From assembly GCF_902167145.1 (NCBI RefSeq), contig NC_050099.1, positions 7,764,434-7,828,433 on the forward strand: a DNA stretch of 64,000 bases. Direction: 5' to 3'. Of this stretch, positions 44,814 to 55,822 are shown in pieces; position 1 is the first letter of the stretch; every line of letters begins with the position of its first letter. Below the pieces are notes generated by a model. That model did not search any database, was not told the DNA's origin, and saw only the letters and a program-made list of their open reading frames with translations. This DNA is from Zea mays. Taxonomy: Eukaryota; Streptophyta; Magnoliopsida; Poales; Poaceae. The translations under genes and the position numbers were made by a program.

Positions 44814-47579
44814 TTAGGCTTGGGTCTTAGGTACCCAACTCTTGTTGGGTCCTACAAGGTTAGTCACAATTTCCTTAGGGACCCAAATGCAAGTTTTATC
44901 ACCCTTGCATTTTGCCCCTAACTTCCTTGCAACTATCTTCCTATCCTTTCTACAAATAGCAAAGGAAGCATTTAAAGCATGATAAATTGTAGAGGGACCA
45001 TTCATAACTTTTCTAGGAACATGAACAATATTCTTCCTAGGCACATCATGAATATTTTTCCTAGGCATATCTCTACCATGCATATAGGAAGAACTGGAAG
45101 CATACATAGCATAAGAGTCATAGGCATGTGAATCAAAAGCATTACAACTCCTATGAGACTGTCTTCTATCATTGTACATAAAAGCATGGTTCTTTTTAGT
45201 ACTACTTGCCATAGGGACCTTTCCTTTCTCCTTGGCGGAGATGGGAGCCTTATGGCTTGTTAAGTTTTTGGCTTCCCTCTTGAAGCCAAGCCCATCCTTA
45301 ATTGAGGGGTGTCTACCAATCGTGTAGGCATCCCTAGCAAATTTTAGTTTATCATAATCACTTTTGCTAGCCTTAAGTTGGGCATTAAGACTAGCCATTT
45401 CATCATTTAACTTTGCAATAGAAGCTATGTGTTCACTACAAGCATCAATATCAAAATCTTTACATCTATTGCAAATAACAACATTTTCTACACAAGTTGT
45501 TGATTTACTAGCTATTTCTAACTTAGCATTCAAATTATCATTAATGCTTCTTAAGCTAGAAATTGTCTCATGGCAAGAAGATAATTCACAAGAAAGCATT
45601 TCATTTCTCTTAACTTCTAAGGCATGAGATTTTTGAGCTTTTACAAATTTGTCATATTCTTCATACAACAAGTCCTCTTGTTTTTCTAAAAGCCTATTTT
45701 TATCATTCAAGGCATCAATCAATTCGTTAATTTTATCTACCTTGGTTCTATCTAGGCCCTTAAATAGACATGAATAATCTATTTCATCCTCATCACTAGA
45801 TTCGTCCTCACTTGAAGAAGCATAGGTAGAGTCTCGAGTACCTACCTTCTTAACAACATTTTCTACACAAGTTGTTGATTTACTAGCTATTTCTAACTTA
45901 GCATTCAAATTATCATTAATGCTTCTTAAGCTAGAAATTGTCTCATGGCAAGAAGATAATTCACAAGAAAGCATTTCATTTCTCTTAACTTCTAAGGCAT
46001 GAGATTTTTGAGCTTTTACAAATTTGTCATATTCTTCATACAACAAGTCCTCTTGTTTTTCTAAAAGCCTATTTTTATCATTCAAGGCATCAATCAATTC
46101 GTTAATTTTATCTACCTTGGTTCTATCTAGGCCCTTAAATAGACATGAATAATCTATTTCATCCTCATCACTAGATTCGTCCTCACTTGAAGAAGCATAG
46201 GTAGAGTCTCGAGTACCTACCTTCTTCTCCCTTGCCATAAGGCATGTATGACGCTCGTTGGGGAAGAGAGATGACTTGTTGAAGGCGGTGGCGGCGAGTC
46301 CTTCATTGTCGGAGTCGGACGAGGAGCAATCTGAATCCCACTCCATGCCAAGATGTGCCTCGCCATTTGCCTTCTTATAGTTCTTCTTTTTCTCCCTCTT
46401 GTTCCCTTGATCCTGATCACTATCATTGTCGGGACAGTTAGCAATAAAATGACCAAGCTTACCACATTTGAAGCATGAGCGCTTCCCCTTGGTTTTGGTC
46501 TTGCTTGGCTGTCCCTTGCACCCCTTTAGCGCCGTCTTGAATCTTTTGATGATGAGGGCCATCTCTTCATCATTAAGTCCGGCCGCCTCAATTTGTGCTA
46601 CCTTGCTGGGTGACGCCTCCTTGCTCCTTGTTGCCTTGAGAGCAACGGGTTGAGGCTCATTGATTGGACCGTTTAGAGCGTCGTCCACGTACCTTGCTTC
46701 CTTGATCATCATTCGCCCGCTTACAAATTTTCCAAGGACTTCTTCGGGCGACATTTTGGTGTACCTGGGATTCTCACGAATGTTGTTCACCAAATGAGGA
46801 TCAAGAACGGTAAAGGACCTTAGCATCAATCGGACGACGTCGTGGTCCGTCCATCGCGTGCTTCCGTAGCTCCTTATTTTGTTGATAAGGGTCTTGAGCC
46901 GGTTGTATGTTTGTGTCGGCTCCTCGCCCCTTATCATCGCGAATCGTCCAAGCTCGCCCTCCACCAACTCCATCTTGGTGAGCAAGGTGACGTCGTTCCC
47001 CTCATGTGAAATCTTGAGGGTGTCCCAGATCTGCTTGGCGTTATCCAAGCCACTCACTTTGTGGTGTTCATCCCTGCACAATGAAGCTAGAAGAACAGTA
47101 GTAGCTTGTGCATTCTTATGAATTTGCTCATTAATGAACATGGGACTATCCGAACTATCAAAGTGCATTCCACTCTCTACAATCTCCCATATACTAGGAT
47201 GGAGAGAGAACAAGTGACTACGCATTTTGTGACTCCAAAATCCGTAGTCCTCTCCATCAAAATGAGGAGGTTTACCAAGTGGAATAGATAATAAATGAGC
47301 ATTTGCACTTTGAGGAATACGCGAATAATCGAAAGAAAAGTTCGAGTTAACCGTCTTTCGTTTGTCGTAGTCGTTGTCGTCGGTGTCCTTGTGGGAAGAA
47401 GTGGACTCATCACTGTCGTCGTAGTAGACGATCTCCTTAATGTGCCTTGTCTTCTTCTTCTTCCCATCTTTTCGTCTATGACCCGAGCCCGAGTCGGTAG
47501 GCTTGTCATCCTTTGGCTCGTTGACGAAAGACTCCTTCTCTTTATCGTTGATCACGATACCCTTCCCCTTAGGATCCAT
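44814..47579 (-). CDS. Element B gag with an internal 125-residue duplication
   Basis: 921 codons from ATG 47579 ([17 protein letters not shown]) to the TAA after WVPKTQA. The CCHC knuckle is CFKCGKLGHFIANC. Compared with gag of A and C it is 125 residues longer: a block from [19 protein letters not shown] to STTCVENVV occurs twice in tandem, with no difference seen. The duplicated part covers the Ser/Asp-rich segment and half of the coiled coil. The duplication is exactly in frame, so the ORF stays open. Confidence 0.93.
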   Translation of the reverse strand: MDPKGKGIVINDKEKESFVNEPKDDKPTDSGSGHRRKDGKKKKTRHIKEIVYYDDSDESTSSHKDTDDNDYDKRKTVNSNFSFDYSRIPQSANAHLLSIPLGKPPHFDGEDYGFWSHKMRSHLFSLHPSIWEIVESGMHFDSSDSPMFINEQIHKNAQATTVLLASLCRDEHHKVSGLDNAKQIWDTLKISHEGNDVTLLTKMELVEGELGRFAMIRGEEPTQTYNRLKTLINKIRSYGSTRWTDHDVVRLMLRSFTVLDPHLVNNIRENPRYTKMSPEEVLGKFVSGRMMIKEARYVDDALNGPINEPQPVALKATRSKEASPSKVAQIEAAGLNDEEMALIIKRFKTALKGCKGQPSKTKTKGKRSCFKCGKLGHFIANCPDNDSDQDQGNKREKKKNYKKANGEAHLGMEWDSDCSSSDSDNEGLAATAFNKSSLFPNERHTCLMAREKKVGTRDSTYASSSEDESSDEDEIDYSCLFKGLDRTKVDKINELIDALNDKNRLLEKQEDLLYEEYDKFVKAQKSHALEVKRNEMLSCELSSCHETISSLRSINDNLNAKLEIASKSTTCVENVVKKVGTRDSTYASSSEDESSDEDEIDYSCLFKGLDRTKVDKINELIDALNDKNRLLEKQEDLLYEEYDKFVKAQKSHALEVKRNEMLSCELSSCHETISSLRSINDNLNAKLEIASKSTTCVENVVICNRCKDFDIDACSEHIASIAKLNDEMASLNAQLKASKSDYDKLKFARDAYTIGRHPSIKDGLGFKREAKNLTSHKAPISAKEKGKVPMASSTKKNHAFMYNDRRQSHRSCNAFDSHAYDSYAMYASSSSYMHGRDMPRKNIHDVPRKNIVHVPRKVMNGPSTIYHALNASFAICRKDRKIVARKLGAKCKGDKTCIWVPKEIVTNLVGPNKSWVPKTQA
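45477..46226. repeat. 375 bp tandem duplication in element B gag
   Basis: Two copies, about 45477-45851 and 45852-46226, offset 375 bp. They appear identical, which points to an origin after or shortly before insertion. Confidence 0.92.
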
Positions 47580-47614
47580 CTCTTCGGGCGGTTAGTCCCT
47601 TTGTGAAGAGAACG

Positions 47615-47626
47615 GCTCCGATACCA
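47615..47626 (-). promoter_or_regulatory. Primer binding site of element B
   Basis: TGGTATCGGAGC on the minus strand next to the 5' LTR; same one-base variant as in A. Confidence 0.88.
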
Positions 47627-47628
47627 AT

Positions 47629-48856
47629 TGAGAGCACCTAGAGGGGGGGAGGTGAATAGGTGATCCTGTAAAACTTCAAAACTTAAGCCACAAAAACTTG
47701 GTTAAGTGTTAGCGCAATAACCGCCAAGTGGCTAGAGAGGAATCTTCAACAAAACACAATAACCAACAAGAGATCAATCACAGAGATGGCACGGTGGTTA
47801 TCCCGTGGTTCGGCCAAGACCAACGCTTGCCTACTCCACGTTGTGGCGTCCCAACGGACGAGGGTTGCAATCAACCCCTCTCAAGCGGTCCAAAGACCCA
47901 CTTGAATACCACGATGTGTTGCTTACTTTTCTCAATCCCGTTTGCGAGGAATCTCCACAACTTGGAGTCTCTCGCCCTTACACTTGAAATTCACAAAGAA
48001 GCACGGAGCAAGGGAGGGATTAGCAACGCACTCAAGACAAGAAATCACAGCAGCACCACGCACACAAGTCGCAATGAGAGCTCACAACACAACTCAATGA
48101 GTTCACCACTCAACTAGAGCTCTAATTGCTATCGCAAAGAATCAAAGGCGCGGAATCGATGTCTTGGTGCTTAGGAATGTTGTAGGAATGCTTGGTATAC
48201 TCCTCCATGCGCCTAGGGGTCCCTTTTATAGCCCCAAGGCAGCTAGGAGCCGTCGAGAGCAATCTAGGAAGGCTGATCTTGCCTTCTGTCGACTGGCGCA
48301 CCGGACAGTCCGGTGCACACCGGACATGTCCGGTGCCCGATTTCTTTCCATAAATGGCACAGTCGACCGTTGGCAGCCAGAGAGCCGTTGGCGCATCGGA
48401 CAGTCCGGTGCCTCCTTCAAGCCGTTGGCTCGGCCACGTGTCCCACGCAGATCGCGCGGCCGACCGTTGGCCCGGCCGACCGTTGGCTCACCGGACAGTC
48501 CGGTGCACACCGGACAGTCCGGTGAATTATAGCCGTACGTCTCCGGTGGATTCCCGAGAGCGGCCAGTTCACTCGAGCCAGCCTGGCGCACCGGACAGTC
48601 CGGTGCACCACCGGACAGTCCGGTGCTCCAGACTGAGCAAAGTCTTGGCTGCTCGAGCCAAGGCATTTTCAATTGGATTTTTCCTGTTTCCAGCACTTAG
48701 ACACAATACATTAGTCCACAAAACAATGTACTAAGTCTGAGAAACATACCTTTATTCTTGATTTGTACTTTGTCCATCTTTTACACTTAGGCACTTGTGT
48801 TGGACACTAAATCACCAAAATACTTAGAAATGGCCCAAGGGCACATTTCCCTTTCA
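47629..48856 (-). repeat. 5' LTR of element B
   Basis: 1,228 bp, TGAGAGCACC to CCCTTTCA on the plus strand, followed by CCTTA. Confidence 0.92.
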
Positions 48857-48861
48857 CCTTA

Positions 48862-49816
48862 TGGCATGGAGATGAGCCTCCACGCCATGCTACTGATAAA
48901 CGCTGGCAAAGTTCGCTATGATCCGTGCATAGAGCTCCTCCTAGGAATAAACAGATCCCGGGGTCAGATTCATGAGCCAGGTCCGGGCCGGCCCGGTCAA
49001 GGCTACATGGAAATAACTCACCATCACAGCGGTGTTTCCACCAGCTGCCGTAATGGCGGTGACGTAAACCTGCAAAAATTTCGACGGGTTTGACGTACCA
49101 TCGTACTTCTCTGGCAGGTGTGGCGGAAACTTAGGTGGCCAAGTCACCGCGTGGAGGTGGTCCGCTAGCGCGGCACAACCCACACCAACCAATGGGACAC
49201 CCGTGTGGGTTCGGGCACCCCTTGGAGTTTGTGGCACCAGCGGAGCGAAGTCCTGGTCGAGGTTGCGACCCTCGAGGTTTAGCCAGCGCTCACGCACCCT
49301 CTCCAGGGAGACTCATGCGTCCTCACCCGCACGCCTGCGGTTGAGTTCTGTCCGCAGGTCATCAAGTCTCTATAGAGAAATTGGGGCATCCTCGCCCGCA
49401 CGCCGGAGGTTGAGCTCCGCCCGCAGGTCCTCAGTTGGTGCAGCCTTCACGGAGGGTGAGCGCACTGACGCCGACGCCTCACGTTGACGTCGGAATTACC
49501 GAGGCTTGGGTCTGGCTGAGCTAGAATGCGCCATGCTGAGGAGTCGGTCAACATCGTCACGCCACTGCTTCATGGCCCCCGGTGAGGCCGTGAAACTTGG
49601 AGGGTCGCGCAACAACTCCCTGGCTGCGGACAGCGCTCCGAGAGCAGCCCTTGATGGAGCCCGGGACGACTGTGCGGGAGTGTGCTGCCGCGCAGCGTGC
49701 ACAGCAGCTGCACCAGGCGCAGGGCAGTTGGAGGCCCGTGGCATGGATGATGCAGCTTCTTCCTCCATCAGGAAGTCCGCAGGAGTCATGTCGCGGTGCT
49801 CGACAATCTGAACCAT
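48862..49816 (-). pseudogene. Element D gag, N-terminal and core part
   Basis: ATG on the minus strand at 49816 (MVQIVEHRDMTPADFLMEEE). An Ala/Pro-rich head ends at a stop near 49496. Arg-rich duplicated blocks (about 49310-49440, two copies of LR.ELN.RRAGEDA) follow. The retrotransposon gag core (49200 downward) has FPPHLPEKYDGTSNP and FHVALTGPARTWLMNLTPGS, then FASVYQ with a stop at the next expected Gln. It is continuous with 30654 across element B. The ATG is chosen because an in-frame start further right would need TTG. Confidence 0.8.
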
Positions 49817-49859
49817 CGTGTCAAGCAAGGAAACAGGGAAAACCTAAAGACAAAAGCCC

Positions 49860-49877
49860 CTTACCTGGCGTGTCAAA
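49860..49877 (-). promoter_or_regulatory. Primer binding site region of element D
   Basis: TTTGACACGCCAGGTAAGG on the minus strand directly follows the LTR end TCTCTCTGACA. It resembles the PBS of element E. Confidence 0.6.
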
Positions 49878-50639
49878 TGTCAGAGAGAAAATCCTCCGGC
49901 CGGGTGGCGGAATGCACCCGCCCTAATTCTAAGATGAGGAGGGGGCCTAAGCATTTTGCCTATCTGTTGGAAGGTGAATGAACACACGAGGACACGAGGG
50001 TTTAGAGTGGTTCAGGCCACTAGAGCGTAAAACCCTACCTCCGCTATATATTGTATTGAGTGTGAACTTGAGCGTATGAGCTTGTGTATGTGAACCTAGA
50101 GAGCTTGAGAGCTTAGAGAACTTGTCCCTGTAACGTTGAGTGCCTTCCCTTTTATAGTTTAAGGGAGGCACATCCAAGGATGCCGAGCCCCGACATGTGG
50201 GCCCAAGAGCATAATGGATGGAACACATTATGTGGATAATTTATACTAATAACGCTTGAGTAATCACCGGGCACCATGATGGCCGTAGTCCACGCAGTAT
50301 TGATGGGTAGTTACCGTACAAGTAATGCGAGAGTAATGGTGAGTAACTGCACGGCCCACGTATCGTGGACTGAGCATGTCGTCTGTTAGTGGAATGGACA
50401 GGCTGGGGAGAGGAGAAGCGGAAGCAGCGGCCGACGCCGGGGAAGAAAGTGCAGTGGCCGCCAGCCTCGGAATGAGAACCGGCGTGGGGCTGGTAGAGGA
50501 AGGGACAGGGGCGACGGCCAAGGCAGAGAGGCAAACGGATGGTGGAGGGAGTCAAGGAGGCGGGAGGGGAAGCGTCATCGTCCCGCTCCCATGCATCTAA
50601 TTAGGCATGTTGTCTTGTGTTAAATTGATGGTTGTCACA
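49878..50639 (-). repeat. 5' LTR of element D, outer edge uncertain
   Basis: The inner edge is firm at 49878 (TGTCAGAGAG on the plus strand). A TATAAAAGGG promoter lies on the minus strand at about 50147-50156. The outer edge may be 50639, where the minus strand would start TGTGACAACC; this abuts the zeon-like insertion and is not verified. A GC-rich segment at 50390-50590 would then be U3. No partner LTR exists in the window. Confidence 0.55.
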
Positions 50640-51386
50640 TGTTGGTCAATGTTTTCAATTGTTGTATAGAATCAAAAACATGGCAACACAATGTTAAAAA
50701 GTAAAGACCCTCGTCTTTGAAGTGTTATCCCTTCGGGGTAACACCTCAACGATGAAGGTGAAGTTTGGTCAAATGGAATACACAAGGTATCACAAAGATA
50801 TGAGAACTCATCTCATGTGCCTTAACATCTCATTTCTCTCATACAAAACAAGTTTTACAATCATACCTTTGGCTTCTTGATGCAAGATATCATGAAGGGG
50901 TTTCAGAGGCTGAGTTATACAAAGCTGTAGCACCTGGCTAAAGGTACTTTATACAGGGTACTATTCATCTAGTTTTAAGGGTGAACCGACCTAGTATGGA
51001 TTTACAATAATTCCCATCCATTTTTATATAAGTCATTTACAAATAGTATCGGGGCAGCAACATACTTTTCATCGTCCTTGACTCCACGAGTCCCAACCTT
51101 CGTCATTCAGTTGCTTCTTCCTTTTGACATTTGGCCGAAGCTGTTGTCTTCGGCCACTGTCTTTACCACTTGCATATAAATGAAGTGTTTTTGTATGTCG
51201 CTCTCCGTCGAATCTTGGCTTCGTACTCCTATAAGAACATTCCTAAAATGCACTTGTTCATCCCTGAAGCCAGACGTTAGACAAATAACCTTCAAGATTC
51301 AAACGATCTTCAGCAAAACCTTGAACCATTAAAAATTGTATGACATAATCAAAACAAAGGACCTTCAGCAACATAGCCCCCCAACA
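50640..51386 (-). repeat. 3' LTR of the zeon-like element
   Basis: 747 bp, TGTTGGTCAATG to CCCCCCAACA on the plus strand. On the minus strand it is the downstream LTR. The adjoining GCAAGGGGCTAC (minus strand, 51387-51398) is the likely polypurine tract. Confidence 0.88.
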
Positions 51387-51568
51387 GTAGCCCCTTGCGG
51401 GATAAGTTCATTATTTCATAGCCAGCTTAGGTCGCAATAATTTGTAATTGGGATGCCTTGTGCCGAATGTCCAAAAAACACCTTCCCTAAGCTCGTAATG
51501 AAATCAGTTTACACACAATGGGACCCACTAGTCATTGGGTGAGATAGTTAAGGTGAGATGACCGTGCG

Positions 51569-51577
51569 TATAAAAGG
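51569..51577 (+). promoter_or_regulatory. TATA box of the antisense gene
   Basis: TATAAAAGG about 171 bp before ATG 51740, in a CGTGCG context. The homologous gene at 1985 has TATATAA at a similar distance. Confidence 0.6.
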
Positions 51578-51739
51578 GGGCGGCACCATCGTTATAGGGT
51601 ACGCCTTTTGCTGCTTGCACTCACTGCTATTAGTGCTCTCTCTGCCTTCGAAGCTAGTTTTTGGGCACTGTTTCTTTGCTCCCGAACCAGCCTTAGCCAG
51701 TTTTAGAGATCACTTGCTTTTTCCATAGTGCTGCTTGAG

Positions 51740-54700
51740 ATGTCGCTGACACCCCCGAAGGATGCGCTAGAGGCCCAAGTTGAAGAGATTGTTCCAACAA
51801 TGGGAGCCACTGCTCCCGAGACTGAAATTGGTTCTCTAAACTAGTACGAAGACAACATGGACATGGGTTTTGAAGAGGATAACACAATCATTCGCTCTAT
51901 GAAGCCTAGCCATGTGAACTTTGGAAAATCCAAAATCAAAGAAGGGCACATCGAGATACTTAACCGCTTTGGCTATATTGACTGGGTGCAGTTAGGGGGT
52001 GATGAGTTAGTACCGAGTTCGAGGGAGGAAGAAGTTGTTGTGTTTTGGTGTTTGTTGAAGGCTGGACTTAGGTTTCGCTTGCATAAGACGGTAGTTGCTG
52101 TGCTAAAGCAGTTTAACATATATGTCCATCAACTTACTCCAAATGTTATAGTGCATTTAGGAATTTTTATCTGGGCTATACGAAGCGAGGGAATAAAATT
52201 TGACACCAAAGCTTTCTGCGAGGCCTTCAGCCATATTCATGAACTGCATTTCTAGACGAAGGCAACAAGTGGCCTCCACAATAATTTTGGTTGTTATAAC
52301 TTCGCATACCGAAGGGGTCCAATGTTCCCTGCCTTGGCCTACCGAAGCAAGTGGCCGAATGAATGGGCAAAAGAATAGTTTTATATGAAGAATGACTTGA
52401 TTGCACACGCTGACATATAAAGAATTATTCAATCTCCTATTGCGACAAAATTTGGATTTAAGAAACCAACGTGTTATGTCAACTTCGAAGCCCGAGCTAC
52501 CATAGTTGTGTTCAATGTTGTTAGCACTTACATTGGGATGAGGGATCTTGTTCAAGAATACTTAGCTTTTAAAATGTGGCCTTTGGCAACTAAGTGGGAC
52601 ATGGTGAAGCTGGCTGAGGGGGGATGCTGCAGATGCCGAGCCTGGGCCGGTTAGGCTTCGATATAAGTATAGGTTCAAAGATGAGTTTGGAGAACCCAAC
52701 GATAGTTGGCTGGATTATGTTGAAGCAAAATGCAATGAAATTCTTGGTTGTTTTAGCAAATCGGAGGCCGAGGCCTTGTAGCAGGCCTTCGGGCCCCGAA
52801 AGAGACGCTGACTAAATCGTGTTTTTGATGCTTCTATCCTGACTATCCTGTCATGGCTTAGGACTCGAAGAAGAGGAAGAAGAAAGTGACCACAAGACGA
52901 AATAAGGTCTGAAAGATCCATGCTAGATCAACACCTCAGGCTTTGGAGGAAATCCCGGTAAATAAGCTTTTTTTTTATTTTGGGTATAACTATTATGGAT
53001 TTTGTTTTATTAATTTTGTGTTTTTTGAAAAATTTTAGGATGCACTCGAAGCCAAGGTTGAAGTTGAGATTGAGGGACTCCCTCCTATGGGGCCGAAGAA
53101 TAAAAAAATAACGAGGCTATTGACTTGATAGCCGATAGTGTTAAGCCCTTGGAGGGGCTTCCAGAAAGTGACGAAGAAGAGGATGACAGGGAGCGAATAG
53201 CTCCAATAATGAGCTCAATTTTTTATTTTTTTTGAAGAACCTGAGAAGGATACTGCCGGCACAAAATTGTTGCCGAAGACTCCTACGTCCCTGCTATAGA
53301 AGAAACTAGCCTGATTAGGGCGGAACTTGGACAAACTATTGTAGTGGAAACTCCATCGACAGCCATAGAAGCCGAAGACAAGGGTTCCTCTAATCCTACT
53401 CTGGAAGAGGAGAAGGGGAAATGGCCTGCTGAAATTGAAGAAGCTAAGAAGGCTATTGAAGATGACACATCACTCGAGGAAGGGCCCTTCGACCAATTCC
53501 TTAGTGGCTGAAGGTATAGAGTCCATCATGATGCAGGGAAGGTGATGGGGGCAAAGCAAGTGGCTAAAGCTATTGGCTTCGCGGAACAACTGGGGTACCC
53601 TTCGGGGTCCACGATTATTAGGGGCAGCCAAGATGATTACCTATACTACTGCCCGGACAACTGGGAAATAGATGTGTGCCGCTACATGGCCGATAATGTT
53701 GGCTTCCTGAAGCTGAAAGCAATGCTGTTGATGGTGTCTGAAGAAGACTTTTTGACTGTTTGGCCTATACTCACCTCAAGGTAATTTCATTAGCCTTGAT
53801 TTTTTAGCTTCAGGCTATTTTGACAAAATAACTCATCCTTTATATCTTTGTAGGGCTTAATCCTAAGCAAAGCCTTGAAAAACAAGAAGAAAGTTGAGAT
53901 CGAAGTTGCATACAAAGAAATCCTAAAGCTTAAATCTGAAGTAACTGGGCTTCGGTTTGATTATGCTAAAAAAGAAAAATCTTTCAAGATACTGGAGAAA
54001 GACTTTATTGAAAGCCGAACCTAAGTACAGAGTCTCGAGACCTCAAATGCGGCACAGAAAAAACATGTCACAATGCTCGAAGTTGAAAAGGAGCGGATGA
54101 ATAAGGAACATGAATCTGAAATGACGAAGCTGAGGCAGTCGTCTACTGAAGTGGCGATCAACCTTAGTAGTGCTCAAGTGAAGATAGATGACTTGAAGAC
54201 CGAAATAAACCACACAGAGCCTGAATAAAAATTATCGGATCCTACTGGCCAACTATCACACTCTAGGCAATAGGTGCCATAGAGAAATGCTGAAAACCTT
54301 CTATGCTGCCGGAGTGTTGTCGAAAGAATGAAAATTTTCAGATTTTGACTTAGAAGGCTTGATGTGATAGGTACTCAGCGAGACTTGGGCATTCAAAGGC
54401 ATCCTTTTTGCTTGAGAAGACTATCACGCTTGGATAGGCACCCGAAGCACTGGTTCGGTTCTACTAAAGTCCACGTGCAAACATGTAAAAACCTGCATAG
54501 ACCCCGATTTCAAGGTCTCCGTTGATGACGTCCGAAGATCGACTATCGAGGCTTAGAAATGGTCAAAGAAATTTCTTTCTGAGATCTGGAAAAGGAATGA
54601 AAAGGAGCTGAGCATCGAAGTATCCATAAAGAACAGAGAAAAGGTACATGTTTTCCACTTCTATGTCTACTTTCGCGTGCTATGCTTATGCAAAGTGTTG

Positions 54701-55025
54701 AAAAATGTTATAGGCAAGACAAACAGCTAAAAAGGTTGTAGATATCAGAAAAAAGCTTTAGGGCAAGAAAACCAAAGGTATTTGACTTTTCATCCTCTAA
54801 ACTTTAAGACTTTATGTTGGGTAATTGTGTTACTAACCTTTATTGAAAAGCTTCCACTTCACAAGTTGTGATTGAAGTGAAACATACCAAAGCTAAAGCT
54901 AAGGATGCTACTGCCGAAGCCAAAGCCATTTATGCCAGAGCCATAAAGAAGGCTGAAGATGATGAAACCATGAAGATCTATGAACAAATTTACGAAGAAG
55001 CCTTGCAAAACGATCCAGGGAATTA
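51740..55025 (+). pseudogene. Antisense additional ORF of the zeon-like element, apparently with introns
   Basis: ATG 51740 (MSLTPPKDALEAQVEE). The first long exon encodes FGKSKIKEGHIEILNRFGY, KAGLRFRLHKTVVAVLKQF and YVHQLTPNVIVHLGIFIW, the PF04195-like domain, then RDLVQEYLA and, in another frame, RYKYRFKDEFGEP and EAKCNEILG. Stops at 51842, 52253, 52376 and beyond mark decay. Four short GT-AG gaps follow: 52958-53038, 53781-53853, 54644-54713 and 54778-54850. Between them lie acidic segments and a coiled coil (LKLKSEVTGLRFDY, LEVEKERMNKEHESEM). The last exon (54851-55025) is Ala/Lys-rich (KAKAKDATAEAKA) and ends at TAA 55023-55025. The product's function is unknown. Transcription would be opposite to the retroelement RNA, so introns would survive reverse transcription. 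Confidence 0.65.
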
Positions 55026-55327
55026 ATTTATGTAAAGAACAATGTTGTTTTATTGTAAAAGTTTGAAGTTTGAAACTCCTATCGAAGCTTCTTTGACTTG
55101 TTTTGTAATATATTTGCTTTCTCGTTTCACTTATCGTTCCTCTTTTCATTTGAGATGTGTGAAATTTTTTAATCATGCGTTTTTGAGCCATAGACAAAAA
55201 CACCTTCCCTTCTTTTCACATATTTCAAAAGAAAACATGTGTACGTATTTTTTGGACGTAATAGCCTTGTATCCCCTTAAGGACGTCTTCGACATTCTTC
55301 CTCGTTATTGTTTTGGATAAAAGAATG

Positions 55328-55690
55328 CGTAGCTCTGCATTCGCTTGGGAAGGACTTCAGAGCTCCTTCACCATTATTTAGGTGTCAAAAAACATAGCGC
55401 TGCATTCCCTTAGGAACGACTTTGGAGCTTTTTCACCTTGGTGATGAAACGTTAGCCCTGCATGCCCTTAGGAACGACTTTAGAGCTTTTCACCTATACT
55501 TGGTGATATAACTTTGCTCTGTATCCTCTTAGGAACGACTTCGGAGCTTTTCACCATTACTTAGGTGAAATAAACACATCTCTGCATCCCCTTAGGAACG
55601 AATTCAGAGCTTTTTCACCATTGCTTAGTGAAATACAACACAACTTTGCATTCCCATAGGAACGATTTTGGAGCTTTTTCACTATTCACA
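55328..55690. repeat. About 60 bp tandem repeat, six diverged units
   Basis: The core GGAACGACTT.GGAGCTTTT recurs at 55348, 55413, 55471, 55532, 55594 and 55659 (spacing 58-65 bp). Each core is preceded by CTCTGCATCCCCTTA and followed by TTCACCATTACTTAGGTGA or variants. The array lies between the 3' ends of the plus-strand gene and the minus-strand gag. Confidence 0.88.
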
Positions 55691-55822
55691 CTGTTGGGCA
55701 AGAAAATATTGGATACTGTATTGAATTGTAAAAATGAAGGAAAGACTTGCAAAAGTGAATGGAAAGATATAAAGGTAGCTTGCTGATAGCTTCGGGGTCA
55801 CATACCCAGCCCCTTAGGGTTC

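Larger units (their letters stand above)
30660..48856 (-). mobile_element. Sirevirus element B (Ji/Opie type), carrying nested element C
   Basis: 18,197 bp in total, 9.26 kb without C, bounded by CCTTA (30655-30659 and 48857-48861). LTRs of 1,212 and 1,228 bp are on the minus strand. Gag is open, and pol is open on both sides of C with frames that agree once C and one GAGGT are ignored. By eye the LTRs differ by about 17 substitutions plus several 16-20 bp indels in the palindrome tract: about 1.4%, or near 0.5 My. It landed in the gag of element D. Confidence 0.93.
15163..50639 (-). mobile_element. Tat-lineage Ty3/gypsy element D, split by Sireviruses A and B
   Basis: On the minus strand, in order from the right: LTR (49878-50639), PBS, gag (49816 down to 48862, then 30654 to about 30040), protease (about 29700), RT (29129-28102), RNase H (28056-27590) and integrase (27281-26400, then 17432-17018). 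Beyond integrase a convergent plus-strand coiled-coil ORF (15163-15983) and 155 bp tandem repeats follow. This order, with an extra ORF antisense to pol, is that of the Tat lineage. Without A and B and their target duplications the element would be about 8.3 kb. The left LTR is absent; the sequence joins element E near 15163. Coding frames are full of nonsense changes, so it is long dead. Confidence 0.8.

Noticed and set aside
49203..49926. Plus-strand open frames opposite D gag
   Set aside because: GC-rich shadow of the minus-strand gag head, without domains.
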